Of a stretch of 64,000 nucleotides of DNA, positions 8,583 to 17,367 are shown piece by piece. The DNA lies in contig JAZKAT010000053.1 in the NCBI GenBank assembly GCA_040389045.1, forward strand, positions 1 to 64,000, in the 5' to 3' direction. This DNA is from UBA5158 sp040389045 (GTDB taxonomy: Bacteria > Pseudomonadota > Gammaproteobacteria > DSM-16500). Each line of letters opens with the position of its first letter. Position 1 is the first letter of the stretch. The notes beneath the pieces were generated by a model. The model was not told where the DNA came from, ran no database searches, and worked only from the letters and a program-made list of their open reading frames with translations. The position numbers and the translations under genes were made by a program.

Positions 8583-9785
8583 CCCGCGCTTAATTTTTTT
8601 CATGACTACCCACAATAATGGGACAGCTAATAATTGAATGAGAATCGAAAAAATTACCAGACTGGGAATTGAAATATCATAAATTACACCCATTAAAAAA
8701 CTACCTAAAAACCAGCAAATTCCATAGCCAGTATTAAATATGCCATATGCCGAGCCGCGTTTATTCATAGGCACCATGTTGGCCACAATTGCCCGCATCA
8801 ATGATTCATGCGCGCTTACTCCAATACTCCATAATGCAACACCAATAAAAGCCATAGTGCTATTGCCTAAAAAAACCAGCGGTGCAAACCAACAAGAAAA
8901 AATTGTTACTATAATAAGAATTGAAAAACCTTTACGGTCATAATAATGGCCTAAAAGCGGGGCGGATAATGAATTAAGCCCCATAGCGATAGCATAAGAA
9001 ATTGGTATCCACACCGGCGATAAAATAGCAGTTTTCTGGAAATGATATGCAATTAAAGGAAAATCCGCATAACCCGCCGCGACGAATGATGCACCCACTA
9101 AATAAAGCCAAAAAGTGTTATTCATGCCCTCGGCTTGCAAATTATCCTGGCGTACTTCCAGTGCCTGAGGTTGGGGATAAATCCACCGCGCAATTGCCAG
9201 AATCGTCAATGCGATTAACGCGGGTATGAGCAGAATGGCAAAGCTATGTTGATAACCCCCTTTAAAATATAATACTAGGGCAACAATCAATGGGCCTAAC
9301 ATTGCGCCGATTTGATCTATGGCTTCATGCAATCCAAACACCCAACCCATTCCCAGTTCGTGTCCGGCATGGGATAACATGGCATCGCGCGGCGGCACGC
9401 GAATTGCTTTACCCATACGTTCAATCACCATGAGAATTGCAGCTATCCACCAATAGCCGGCTAATGCCAACAAGGGAACCGCGAGTAAATTACAGATATA
9501 ACCAATAATGGTGATAGTCCAATACTTGCCGGTGGAATCTGCGAGATAACCTGAAACGATACGTAAAGCATAACCAACAAATTCACCAAAGCCCGCGACA
9601 AAGCCAACGATTGCGGCATTTGCACCTAACACTGCTAAATAAGGTCCGGTAATACTACGCGCGCCTTCATAAGTCATGTCGGCGAATAGACTTACTGTAC
9701 TTAATAAAATAACAAATTTAAGCGCAGTTTTTTTGGAGATATCGCTAGCCATTGATAAAATCGCTGACTTTTTTAATTTGCGCAC
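8580..9785 (-). CDS. Major facilitator superfamily transporter
   Basis: A 401-residue inner-membrane transporter with about 12 hydrophobic helices. Motif-A-like loops occur in each half (SGYLADSTGKYW after helix 2 and GHYYDRKGF in the second half). The substrate is unknown. The longest reading starts at GTG 9785, but an ATG at 9752 (MASDISKKTALKF) leaves a more typical short cytosolic N-terminus and may be the true start. The gene converges on the GH1 gene. A 128-residue membrane protein lies upstream on the same strand with about a 50-bp gap. Confidence 0.88.
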   Translation of the reverse strand: MRKLKKSAILSMASDISKKTALKFVILLSTVSLFADMTYEGARSITGPYLAVLGANAAIVGFVAGFGEFVGYALRIVSGYLADSTGKYWTITIIGYICNLLAVPLLALAGYWWIAAILMVIERMGKAIRVPPRDAMLSHAGHELGMGWVFGLHEAIDQIGAMLGPLIVALVLYFKGGYQHSFAILLIPALIALTILAIARWIYPQPQALEVRQDNLQAEGMNNTFWLYLVGASFVAAGYADFPLIAYHFQKTAILSPVWIPISYAIAMGLNSLSAPLLGHYYDRKGFSILIIVTIFSCWFAPLVFLGNSTMAFIGVALWSIGVSAHESLMRAIVANMVPMNKRGSAYGIFNTGYGICWFLGSFLMGVIYDISIPSLVIFSILIQLLAVPLLWVVMKKIKRG

Positions 9786-9834
9786 TCATAATCAAAAGCG
9801 CAGCTTTTTTAGTATCCATGGATCATCCTATAAG

Positions 9835-10221
9835 TTAACGTTTGCACCCAAAATAACAAAGTATAATACCAATCACTAAATCACAAACAGCGCCAAGATA
9901 AGCGATACTGGTATGTTCTATCAAAAAAAACGCTGATTTGTTCATCATTTGCGGATAAAAGAGAATGCCGATACCTTTCAATAAAGCGATCCAGGAAAAA
10001 ATGGTAATGACCACCCGCCAGTTCCATTCCCAAATGTTATGACTAACTACCATTAATAGTCCCAAGACCAGAGTAAAAACGCCGGTGATAAACAGCAATG
10101 GCGCATCATTCATTAAATTAGCTACGTTATTGGTAAATTGATGTATGTTTAACAACATCGCGCTAGTAACGATGATGAGATAAAACCCAATAACTTTGCT
10201 GAGAAATTTAGAAATATCCAT
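9835..10221 (-). CDS. Small integral membrane protein, four predicted helices
   Basis: A 128-residue protein with four hydrophobic stretches: FYLIIVTSAMLLN, PLLFITGVFTLVLGLLMVV, VVITIFSWIALLKGIGILF and YLGAVCDLVIGIILCYFGC. I recognise no named family. The layout resembles small DoxX/DUF-type membrane proteins. A Shine-Dalgarno GGAGTT lies about 8 bp before its ATG. It is followed on the same strand by the MFS transporter, so the two may be cotranscribed. Confidence 0.65.
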   Translation of the reverse strand: MDISKFLSKVIGFYLIIVTSAMLLNIHQFTNNVANLMNDAPLLFITGVFTLVLGLLMVVSHNIWEWNWRVVITIFSWIALLKGIGILFYPQMMNKSAFFLIEHTSIAYLGAVCDLVIGIILCYFGCKR

Positions 10222-10274
10222 ATTGAAGAACTCCTTTTACAGTGAACCCAATAGAGATATTGGGCGCAACCTGA

Positions 10275-10943
10275 TTAAGCAAAACTATAAATAACGGCAA
10301 ACTCAACTTGATCAGCTTGCGGATTGATCGTCGTCGCTTTAGTTACCGCGCCATCTACGACAGTGAATTTGGCATTTTGGTAAGAACTATGATCGTATTC
10401 AAAACGTCCGCTAAAATTCTTGTCAAAAGTTTGATTAATACCAAGCCCCAAACGCAAACCATTTAAGCGCGTGTTGATATTTGCCAATGTTGATTCATTG
10501 GTGGAGATTTTCAAATTACTATTGGTATAACCGACACGGCCATAAAATAAGGTCGTATTGGTAACCATACAGCCGGGCAATAAGCTGAAGCCGTAAGCAT
10601 GTTGCATCTTTAGATCGGTGTGACTAAAGTTTTTATGAAGATACTCATCATTCTCTGATCGCGCGTCCACCGAACTAATATCAATATTGGCTTCGCCCGC
10701 TAAGTAATATTGGTTCCGTGTCCACGCATAACCCCCAAACAGCGAACCAAACAATCCAGACCCCGCCGGATGCGAAAGATTTTTCACATCAAAACCGCCA
10801 AGGATGCCGTCATTTACAAAGGAAGTTTGCTTGAAATTCACTATCTCCGGCCCGCCCCCTAACCCTATATAAAACCCATGACACCAGGCTGGCGTTGAGA
10901 AAGATAATAATAGAAGGGTGGTAATACTGGTTTTCCTTAACAT
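10275..10943 (-). CDS. Outer-membrane beta-barrel protein
   Basis: A 222-residue exported protein. A signal peptide of about 21 residues (MLRKTSITTLLLLSFSTPAWC) is followed by alternating polar/hydrophobic strands and Gly/aromatic-rich segments such as GFYIGLGGGPE, LFGSLFGGYAW and YGFSLLPGCMV. It ends in a final strand with terminal aromatic residue (QVEFAVIYSFA). This matches the 8-stranded OmpA/Opa-like barrels common in Legionellales. The RBS is AAGGAGTCC before the ATG. It resembles in kind, not closely in sequence, the barrel at 33268-33975. Confidence 0.8.
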   Translation of the reverse strand: MLRKTSITTLLLLSFSTPAWCHGFYIGLGGGPEIVNFKQTSFVNDGILGGFDVKNLSHPAGSGLFGSLFGGYAWTRNQYYLAGEANIDISSVDARSENDEYLHKNFSHTDLKMQHAYGFSLLPGCMVTNTTLFYGRVGYTNSNLKISTNESTLANINTRLNGLRLGLGINQTFDKNFSGRFEYDHSSYQNAKFTVVDGAVTKATTINPQADQVEFAVIYSFA

Positions 10944-11006
10944 TGATTGCGGACTCCTTAATTAAACGGCGGATATAACGCAGTATACAAGTTTGGAATC
11001 AAATAT

Positions 11007-11522
11007 CTACCATAGTGTTTCGTCGAAGTGTTTAACAGTAGGGTATAATGCCTGCCCCGCAAAAATCTTTGCAAGTGTTACTGTTGCGGAATTAGTTATT
11101 CGCCGGTAAATGCAATTGTTATGTTCGGAAGTTCTATTTTTTATACTCTCCTGGCTATTCGCAAGCACACGTTCAACTTCAATTTTCATTTCTAGTAGTG
11201 TTGGGACGAATTCAGCAGCCATTTTTTTTACTTTTGGGTCCGTTGACTCGATAACCACTGACAATAATTCGGGATTGTTGTCAGGGTTAGTCAAGGCGTT
11301 TTCTAATAAAATTAAATTTTTTAAAAGTTGGGTGTGTATATTCAGCATCTCAACATATTCATTTAATTCTGCAGCAGTGGCCGTTTTTGAAAATGAAAGC
11401 GTATAATATCGATTAAACATCCCATCCCGAGTATTCTTAAAACCGTCATGCTTTTTCATTTCTTCGACGGTTTTATCAAATTCCTTGAGGCTTTGATCGT
11501 AGGTAGTTGACATAGTATTCAC
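11007..11522 (-). CDS. Hypothetical helical protein, 171 residues
   Basis: I do not recognise this protein. It is helical and highly charged (FDKTVEEMKKHDGF, LLKNLILLENALT, EMKIEVERVLANSQES), with no signal peptide and no membrane span, so it is cytosolic or exported by an unrecognised route. The gene is AT-rich and stands alone between an outer-membrane protein and HicAB. It could be a small secreted effector or an orphan gene. Confidence 0.55.
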   Translation of the reverse strand: MNTMSTTYDQSLKEFDKTVEEMKKHDGFKNTRDGMFNRYYTLSFSKTATAAELNEYVEMLNIHTQLLKNLILLENALTNPDNNPELLSVVIESTDPKVKKMAAEFVPTLLEMKIEVERVLANSQESIKNRTSEHNNCIYRRITNSATVTLAKIFAGQALYPTVKHFDETLW

Positions 11523-11654
11523 CTTGTCATCAGCTGATACTATTATTATACAGCAATAGGCTAATCAGAGGATTTAGTTGAATTTAACCATTTGATTTTA
11601 TGAGAAGTAATTTTCATTTTCTAATACAAACTTAAAACACCACTTACTTGAATT

Positions 11655-12050
11655 TTAAAGTTCCCCTAATAATCTCTGCGCAGCCTCAGCTAATAAAGCT
11701 GATCTGGTTTTATGTTGACTAGTAGCTGCTAAATCTATGGCATGGAGTAATGCGCTATCCATTGTGATATTAATTCTTTGTGCTTTACCAGATGGTGCGA
11801 TGATAGAAATAATTAACGGAATACATCCTTTTGCATCAGGTAATTTCATTACTGCATCTAGCGAAGAAGCTTTATGAATAGGCTCATCACTTTCAACCAT
11901 CAACTCAATATGAGCTATTAGCCCCTCTTTCGCATTTTTTCTTGCTTCTGCTAAAGTGTCACCCGCAGAACCAAAGCCAGGAAAATCAGGGAAAAAAACG
12001 CTATAGCCATCTTCAACTTTTTCGGCTAATCCAATGTATTCTTTAATCAT
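11655..12050 (-). CDS. hicB: HicB-family antitoxin
   Basis: A 131-residue antitoxin. The N-terminal degenerate RNase-H-like domain (GYSVFFPDFPGFGSAGDTLAEARKNAKEGL) is the HicB signature and neutralises HicA. The C-terminal RINITMDSALLHAIDLAATSQHKTRSALLAEAAQRLL is a ribbon-helix-helix DNA-binding segment for autoregulation. It overlaps the upstream hicA by 4 bp (ATGA), which implies translational coupling. The operator palindrome lies just before hicA. Confidence 0.92.
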   Translation of the reverse strand: MIKEYIGLAEKVEDGYSVFFPDFPGFGSAGDTLAEARKNAKEGLIAHIELMVESDEPIHKASSLDAVMKLPDAKGCIPLIISIIAPSGKAQRINITMDSALLHAIDLAATSQHKTRSALLAEAAQRLLGEL

Positions 12051-12253
12051 GATTTATCCCCTTTTAACTTTGCTTGTTTCAAGATGCTATTTAATAAACC
12101 TTTGCTTATTTGTTTTTTTGGATGAGGAACAGTCACGATTCCTGATTTTACAATATGCTTAAAGTGATGGTGGCTACCAGTTACCCTAACTTCGTACCAG
12201 CCATCATCCGTTAGCCAGTGGATGATTTCACGACTACTGTAGACCTTGGTCAT
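12047..12253 (-). CDS. hicA: HicA-family mRNA interferase toxin
   Basis: A 68-residue double-stranded-RNA-binding-fold toxin that cleaves mRNA. The catalytic His sits in VTGSHHHFKH and the typical VPHPKKQISKGLLNSILKQA follows. Toxin-first order and a 4-bp overlap with hicB are normal for HicAB. Expression is probably repressed by HicB at the palindrome 12272-12298. Confidence 0.93.
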   Translation of the reverse strand: MTKVYSSREIIHWLTDDGWYEVRVTGSHHHFKHIVKSGIVTVPHPKKQISKGLLNSILKQAKLKGDKS

Positions 12254-12271
12254 AAGTGCTTCCCATTGTTA

Positions 12272-12298
12272 ATTATACACACTTTTAGTGTGTATAAT
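12272..12298. promoter_or_regulatory. HicAB operator palindrome with embedded -10
   Basis: A perfect inverted repeat with 11-bp arms, ATTATACACAC and GTGTGTATAAT, around a 5-bp centre. It begins 19 bp upstream of the hicA ATG. Read on the minus strand, the arm nearest hicA contains TATAAT at 12272-12277, a consensus -10, so HicB binding here would block RNA polymerase. Assignment as operator is inference from position and symmetry. Confidence 0.75.
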
Positions 12299-12563
12299 AG
12301 TGTTAATTTGTATTCATAAAACCGCCTTGAACGGATTCATTAAATAACCCAAAAAAATTAATATGTTAGTCAGCCATTCAGTCTTGATTGGATTAAGCGC
12401 GTTTTAAGTCTTTTTTTCTTAGGACGTTTGATTAAATGAATTGAAATTTTGAAGGGTTCAATACAACATTTCATATTGATTAGGAAGGTTTACTGAAGTG
12501 TTACTTCATTACTACAAAAAAGAAATTACTGGGCTGACCACCAAAACAATTTTCCAGATTCTA
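12299..12563. other. Intergenic region with no recognised gene
   Basis: AT-rich spacer between the hicAB operator and tRNA-Val. I see poly-T runs (near 12412) and no open frame with a convincing ribosome site, no strong hairpin and no repeat-family member. Confidence 0.6.
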
Positions 12564-12638
12564 TGGTGGGCGATAGTGGTATCGAACCACTGACCCCTGC
12601 CGTGTGAAGGCAGTGCTCTACCACTGAGCTAATCGCCC
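12564..12638 (-). tRNA. tRNA-Val(CAC)
   Basis: On the minus strand GGGCGAT pairs with ATCGCCC in the acceptor stem. The D arm is TTAGCTCAGTGGTAGAGC. The anticodon stem CTGCC/GGCAG encloses loop TTCACAC, giving anticodon CAC (Val, GUG codons). The T loop is GGTTCGATACC and the encoded CCA lies at 12564-12566. Confidence 0.95.
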
Positions 12639-12649
12639 GATCGCCTCAA

Positions 12650-12678
12650 ATTGTAGGGGGCGGTGAAGATCCGGTCAA
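12650..12678 (-). promoter_or_regulatory. Sigma-70 promoter of tRNA-Val
   Basis: On the minus strand TTGACC (12673-12678), a 17-bp spacer and TACAAT (12650-12655), with the tRNA 5' end 11 bp downstream of the -10. Spacing and position fit a short-leader tRNA promoter. Confidence 0.75.
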
Positions 12679-12748
12679 TCACCTTTGCGGGATATTTATC
12701 TGCTGTTACAATAGCCGACTATTACTTTTCTAGGGCTATAAATCATCC

Positions 12749-14167
12749 ATGACAGTCGTTCGCACGCGTTTTGCACCTAGCCCAACCGGCTATCTACACA
12801 TTGGCAGCGCCCGTACCGCGCTTTACTGCTGGCTATTTGCCCGTAAAATGCAGGGTGTTTTTATCCTGCGTATCGAAGATACCGATGTGGAACGCTCTAC
12901 TAAGGAATCCGTGCAAGCCATTTTAGATGGCATGAATTGGTTGAGTTTGAAATATGACGAAGGCCCATATTATCAAACCCAGCATTTTGACCGTTACCGA
13001 GAAGTGGCAAACCAACTATTAGAATCGGGCCATGCTTATCGTTGTTATTGCTCAAAAGAACGCTTGGAAAAATTACGCGAACAACAAGTCGCAAATAAAG
13101 AAAAACCCCGTTATGACGGGTTTTGCCGAGATCGCAAGGAAGCAGGTGAGGGCCCATTTGTATTGCGGTTCCGCAATCCGGTAGATGGCGCAGTGCAATT
13201 TGATGATTTAATCCGCGGCTCCGTCACCTTCGAAAACAAAGAATTGGATGACTTGGTTTTAGTGCGTAGCGATGGCACCCCGACTTATAATTTCACGGTT
13301 GTGGTTGATGATTGGGACATGAAAATTTCTCATGTTATCCGCGGTGACGACCATATCAATAATACGCCGCGACAAATTAATATTTTACGCGCGCTAGGTG
13401 TAGAGCCGCCGCTTTACGCGCATTTGCCCATGATTCTGGGCAGCGATGGCAAACGCTTGTCAAAACGTCACGGCGCGGTGAGCGTCATGCAATATAGAGA
13501 AGAAGGGTTTTTACCGGAAGCTTTGCTTAATTATCTGGTAAGGCTAGGCTGGTCGCATGGCGATCAGGAAATTTTTTCGATTGCGGAATTGATAGAATTT
13601 TTCGAAGTTTCACAGATTCACCGCGCGCCAGCGGCTTTTAATCTGGAAAAATTATTATGGTTAAATCAGCATTACATTAAAACTGGCAACCCGGAATATA
13701 TCGCCACTGAATTAGCCTGGCATATGCGTAAAATCGGTTTGGATGTCACTCAAGGCCCGCCGTTAACGGAATTATTAAGTGTACAAGTTGATCGTGCGAA
13801 AACGCTGTTGGAAATGGCGGAGAAGAGCCGGTTCTTTTATTCAGAGGTAGAATATGATGATAAGGCTGTTAACGAACATTTAACGCTAGAGTCGGTTCCA
13901 GCAATAAAAGCCATTCATACAGCGCTGGAAAAGGTGACGGATTGGCGCAAGGAAGCTATCCATCATGTGATTGTCACGGTGTCTGAAGCGTTGCAAGTCA
14001 AGCTGGGTAAAATCGCACAACCGGTGCGGGTGGCCGTGACCGGTAATACCATGTCGCCGCCGATTGATAGTACTCTGTGGTTGCTGGGACCTGAGCGTAC
14101 TCTGGCCCGACTTGACGCGGCGCTGGCCATATGTCAAAAAAAGGGCGAGCCGATTGAAAAATCATAA
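12749..14167 (+). CDS. gltX: Glutamyl-tRNA synthetase
   Basis: A 472-residue class I aminoacyl-tRNA synthetase charging tRNA-Glu. The HIGH motif is in APSPTGYLHIGSARTALY near the N-terminus and the KMSKS loop is KRLSKRHG at about 234-241. DTDVERST and GVSVMQYREEGF-type blocks are typical of the enzyme. Length is normal. It lies immediately upstream of tRNA-Ala and its own substrate tRNA-Glu, a linkage seen in several gammaproteobacteria. Confidence 0.97.
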   Translation: MTVVRTRFAPSPTGYLHIGSARTALYCWLFARKMQGVFILRIEDTDVERSTKESVQAILDGMNWLSLKYDEGPYYQTQHFDRYREVANQLLESGHAYRCYCSKERLEKLREQQVANKEKPRYDGFCRDRKEAGEGPFVLRFRNPVDGAVQFDDLIRGSVTFENKELDDLVLVRSDGTPTYNFTVVVDDWDMKISHVIRGDDHINNTPRQINILRALGVEPPLYAHLPMILGSDGKRLSKRHGAVSVMQYREEGFLPEALLNYLVRLGWSHGDQEIFSIAELIEFFEVSQIHRAPAAFNLEKLLWLNQHYIKTGNPEYIATELAWHMRKIGLDVTQGPPLTELLSVQVDRAKTLLEMAEKSRFFYSEVEYDDKAVNEHLTLESVPAIKAIHTALEKVTDWRKEAIHHVIVTVSEALQVKLGKIAQPVRVAVTGNTMSPPIDSTLWLLGPERTLARLDAALAICQKKGEPIEKS

Positions 14168-14185
14168 AAAATCCCCCTTTTTAAG

Positions 14186-14214
14186 TTGACAAAGCGGGGA
14201 TGCCTACCTAAAAT
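14186..14214 (+). promoter_or_regulatory. Sigma-70 promoter of the tRNA-Ala/tRNA-Glu unit
   Basis: Consensus -35 TTGACA at 14186-14191, a 17-bp spacer and -10 TAAAAT at 14209-14214, followed by the GC-rich discriminator CGCTGC as in growth-rate-controlled stable RNA promoters. It starts right after the gltX stop codon. Confidence 0.82.
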
Positions 14215-14275
14215 CGCTGCTCTATTGTTAAGGTTATAGCCTTACGCAAAAGTGAGACTTGATGCACCTGAATAT

Positions 14276-14351
<76 letters not shown>

Positions 14352-14380
14352 TAGAGGCGGCATCCTCTTTCAATCCAAAT

Positions 14381-14456
14381 GTCCCCATCGTCTAGAGGCC
14401 TAGGACATCGCCCTTTCACGGCGGTAACAGGGGTTCGAATCCCCTTGGGGACGCCA
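14381..14456 (+). tRNA. tRNA-Glu(TTC)
   Basis: A 76-nt tRNA with acceptor GTCCCCA/TGGGGAC, loop CTTTCAC (anticodon TTC), T loop GGTTCGAATCC and discriminator G with encoded CCA. It is nearly identical to the E. coli tRNA-Glu and lies 29 bp after tRNA-Ala. Accessory genes begin about 190 bp downstream, making it a plausible historical integration site. Confidence 0.97.
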
Positions 14457-14646
14457 ATATAATCAATAGTTTTATTGGCGTGCATAATTAAAGCAGTTCC
14501 CGTACTTTCTCAGTTATATTCACTTAATTAACTCTTAAAGCTATTAATGCACTAAATAAATATTTATATGTGCATAATATATTCTTTGGTGCAAATAAAT
14601 CTATCGCATCTTACACTGATGTGAATGGATATGCTGCGGGGAAATT

Positions 14647-15201
14647 ATGACTAAATTTTTCGTGATTATTGGACTGTTAGCAGGTATGAATATAATAAAG
14701 CTTTTATTGAACAAATATAAATTAAAACGACTATTGTTTCTTGAACACCAATATATAGAGCTTATGCGACAGATTTCGGAAGATCAGGCAAATCCGGAAC
14801 AGGGATTTATTGAAAACATCCCAGAGGTAATTAATCTTGTTGAAGAAGCAGGTCAAAAGTCTTCATTTGTATCAAGAGTCGAACCAGCAGGTTTAGGTTT
14901 GGCTAGGACAATCCAGTTAAATTTATTTGATAATATGATATTGAATGATGAAGAGGTTTATACATTGATGAGATTGGTTTTCAAGCAAGCCATCGGAGTT
15001 TATAAAAACAGAATAAGACAATGTTATAATCCGATTTACTGGATAGAATTTCTGGTTTTTTTTCCGCAAAATCTCATCAAATATCTAGCAGGTAATGATA
15101 ACTCTGGAGTGTTGATTATGATTTCCAGATTTTTAAATGCTTTATACTGGTTACTTGGTTTTGTTTGCTCTATATGGTTTATCTACGATAAATTCAAATA
15201 G
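14647..15201 (+). CDS. Hypothetical membrane protein, partner of the downstream NDT-like gene
   Basis: A 184-residue protein I do not recognise. It has a short N-terminal hydrophobic segment (FFVIIGLLAGMNIIKLLL), a cytosolic middle of about 110 residues and a C-terminal hydrophobic pair (about 130-180) including LIMISRFLNALYWLLGFVCSIWFI. The stop is 16 bp before the likely ATG of the next gene, so the two form an operon. Pairing a membrane protein with a putative nucleotide-acting protein fits a defence module, which is inference. Confidence 0.6.
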   Translation: MTKFFVIIGLLAGMNIIKLLLNKYKLKRLLFLEHQYIELMRQISEDQANPEQGFIENIPEVINLVEEAGQKSSFVSRVEPAGLGLARTIQLNLFDNMILNDEEVYTLMRLVFKQAIGVYKNRIRQCYNPIYWIEFLVFFPQNLIKYLAGNDNSGVLIMISRFLNALYWLLGFVCSIWFIYDKFK

Positions 15202-15217
15202 TAAAAGGCGGTATAGG

Positions 15218-16147
15218 ATGACAGATCAAATATGTCCTGTATGTTGTGGACAAGCTAAAGTTGCAAAAGCTGATCATGCTCTGCATGTTTACTGCCATCG
15301 ATGCTGTGATTTTTTCATAGATAAAGAGGTTGTAGATGATTTCCAAAAGGAGTTAAAAGATATAGTTATCACTGCGAAAATAAGTGGGTGGGCGAGAGAA
15401 AATCAGCGAGTAAAAATTGATAACAAGACATTTGTATGGTTAGTAAATAAATTGGAAGTCCCAAATGTTTATGAAAAAGCGCAACGATTAATTAAGTGGT
15501 TAAATAAAAAAACTGTGCATCCAGGCCAAGCAGTGCCAATCATGCTATTACCACAACATGAATCTCTAATAGAGTTACTATCAGTTTGTTGGGCGTGCAA
15601 TGATGTTGAGGTGAACTATTTGATAAGTTATCTTTTAGATAAAAACTATTTAACGATAAACCGTGTTAGAAGCTACGAAGATTTTACACTTACAATAACT
15701 CCCTTAGGTTTTTCATATATTGAAGAAATACAAAAGAATCTAAATAGTAATTTAGGATTTTGTGCAATGTGGTTTGATGAGTCAGTGAAACCTGCTTGGG
15801 AGCAGGCAATTGAACCCGCTATAAAAGCGGCTGGGTATGAAGCGAAGCGTATAGATGCACATCCTCATAACGGAGTCATTGTGGATGAGATTATTGCATT
15901 AATACGTGGTAGTAAATTTGTAGTAGCTGATTTAACGGGGAGTCGAGGGGGCGTTTATTATGAAGCAGGCTTTGCGAAAGGTTTTGGATTAGAAACTATA
16001 TTTACGTGCAGAGAAGATTGTTTATCCGATTTACATTTTGACGTACGTCATTACAATTTCTTGAAATGGGATTCTAGTAAGTATGAAGAATTTAAAAAAA
16101 ATTTAATCTTCAGAATAGAAAGTACATTGGGAAGGGGAAATAAATGA
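15218..16147 (+). CDS. Zinc-ribbon protein with C-terminal nucleoside deoxyribosyltransferase/TIR-like domain
   Basis: I chose ATG 15218 (309 residues) because GTATAGG precedes it and the protein then begins with a zinc ribbon: CPVC near residue 6 and CHRCC near 26-30. After a helical middle, residues about 180-305 form a Rossmann-like domain: LGFCAMWFDES, then VVADLTGSRGGVYYEAGFA with Asp238 and Glu249 placed like the catalytic residues of nucleoside 2-deoxyribosyltransferases. Proteins of this fold, near to TIR, occur as nucleotide- or NAD-acting effectors in anti-phage systems. Activity and substrate are not shown by the sequence. Confidence 0.65.
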   Translation: MTDQICPVCCGQAKVAKADHALHVYCHRCCDFFIDKEVVDDFQKELKDIVITAKISGWARENQRVKIDNKTFVWLVNKLEVPNVYEKAQRLIKWLNKKTVHPGQAVPIMLLPQHESLIELLSVCWACNDVEVNYLISYLLDKNYLTINRVRSYEDFTLTITPLGFSYIEEIQKNLNSNLGFCAMWFDESVKPAWEQAIEPAIKAAGYEAKRIDAHPHNGVIVDEIIALIRGSKFVVADLTGSRGGVYYEAGFAKGFGLETIFTCREDCLSDLHFDVRHYNFLKWDSSKYEEFKKNLIFRIESTLGRGNK

Positions 16148-16242
16148 AGTTTGCTTTCAAAATGCTTGAAGGTCGTTAAGGTGATGGGTTATTTGGGGTA
16201 GGGTTTCAATTCATGTATTATCTGATGTTATTTTATGCTGAT

Positions 16243-17292
16243 TCATTTATTCATAATTGATTGGCTTACATTGTCATATGTTGGCATTAAGGTGTGCTTA
16301 CTGATATCCATTCTATTTAGACGCCTTAGTAGTTCTTCCTTTTCACTAGCAATTAATTCTATTTTTCTCAGGTATTGATTTTGTGGAATTGGAACGTGTA
16401 CATGATTGGTGTAGGTTGTCAATAAATACTGGTCGAGGGTCGGCCATTCCCCATGAGTGTAATAATAAGTTTCTGCGCCTAACATGTCTGTGAATAAACC
16501 TTTTTGTAAAGACAAGAATTCAAGACCAGATTTGGTTAATTTGTCATAAAAGGATATTTGACCATATCCAATATTAGCATTTAAATATTTTTTATTCAAA
16601 GCCCAAACAGCGATATTATCTTCACCAGTATGATTGAATGCTGAAAAAAATCCTGCAATTAATGGTTCCTGTGACCAGTCTAATAACCTTGATAAAATAT
16701 TATGGTGTCGGGCTATAGCATAAGATTCTGGATAGTGGAATTCAACCAATCGTCTGAAACCAGAGCGAAGTTGAATTTTAAAACCAAAATTATGATGGGT
16801 GAAATCAGCAACTAAATCATTAATTAAACGATTATAAAAATATTTAACCGAGCTAATACCTGAATGTTGAGCTTCGAATAATTTTAGAGTTGGGGTGCTT
16901 AAGCGAACTCTATTGCATTCCAAAAGAAAATTCTCAGTCAACATAATTTCTATAAAAGCGGCTTTAATAATTTCAGATAAATTTCGCTTTTGAATTTCGC
17001 TTAGTCTATAGCGATTATCACCCACCATATTATTAATGGTTGCGTCCATATTTGGAACTGTATCAATCAGTTTAGTATGAAGCTTAGAAAAAATTGTTTG
17101 ATATGCCAGTTCGCTGCTAGTGTTTGAATTCAATTTTCTATAGAGACTTGGGATGAGTTGACTATTTGAGCTTTGGCCTCGAAAAATCCATTCACAGTTT
17201 GAATTTTGTTCCCACCAAGAAGAATTGCATAGGCTTAATTCTTTTAAAAAATCCTCAGCCGTATTGTATGTTACGGTTTCGATACTGCTCAT
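16243..17292 (-). CDS. FRG-domain protein (first of a tandem pair)
   Basis: A 349-residue protein with the FRG domain, named for its Phe/Tyr-Arg-Gly motif: WIFRGQSSNSQLIPSLYR near residue 30 and ARHHNILSRLLDWSQEPL near 195, the counterpart of the family QHxGxPTRLLDWT. FRG proteins are common in defence islands and variable loci; biochemical function is not settled. There is no signal peptide and no membrane span. It follows a second FRG gene by 75 bp on the same strand and converges on the NDT-like gene. Confidence 0.85.
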   Translation of the reverse strand: MSSIETVTYNTAEDFLKELSLCNSSWWEQNSNCEWIFRGQSSNSQLIPSLYRKLNSNTSSELAYQTIFSKLHTKLIDTVPNMDATINNMVGDNRYRLSEIQKRNLSEIIKAAFIEIMLTENFLLECNRVRLSTPTLKLFEAQHSGISSVKYFYNRLINDLVADFTHHNFGFKIQLRSGFRRLVEFHYPESYAIARHHNILSRLLDWSQEPLIAGFFSAFNHTGEDNIAVWALNKKYLNANIGYGQISFYDKLTKSGLEFLSLQKGLFTDMLGAETYYYTHGEWPTLDQYLLTTYTNHVHVPIPQNQYLRKIELIASEKEELLRRLNRMDISKHTLMPTYDNVSQSIMNK

Positions 17293-17367
17293 CTTCTTCC
17301 CTTGTGTGCAATAACAGTCAATATTAACAATGCTAATAAATTTATGTATGTCGTAACAAATTATTAT

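Noticed and set aside
14170..14200. gltX terminator (ATCCCC...GGGGAT)
   Set aside because: The arms are short, the loop is long and the right arm overlaps the tRNA promoter spacer, with no T tract after it; not strong enough to call.
15137..15217. Upstream start for the zinc-ribbon/NDT-like protein
   Set aside because: It would overlap the preceding gene by 65 bp and adds a stretch unlike the rest; ATG 15218 gives a clean zinc-ribbon N-terminus.
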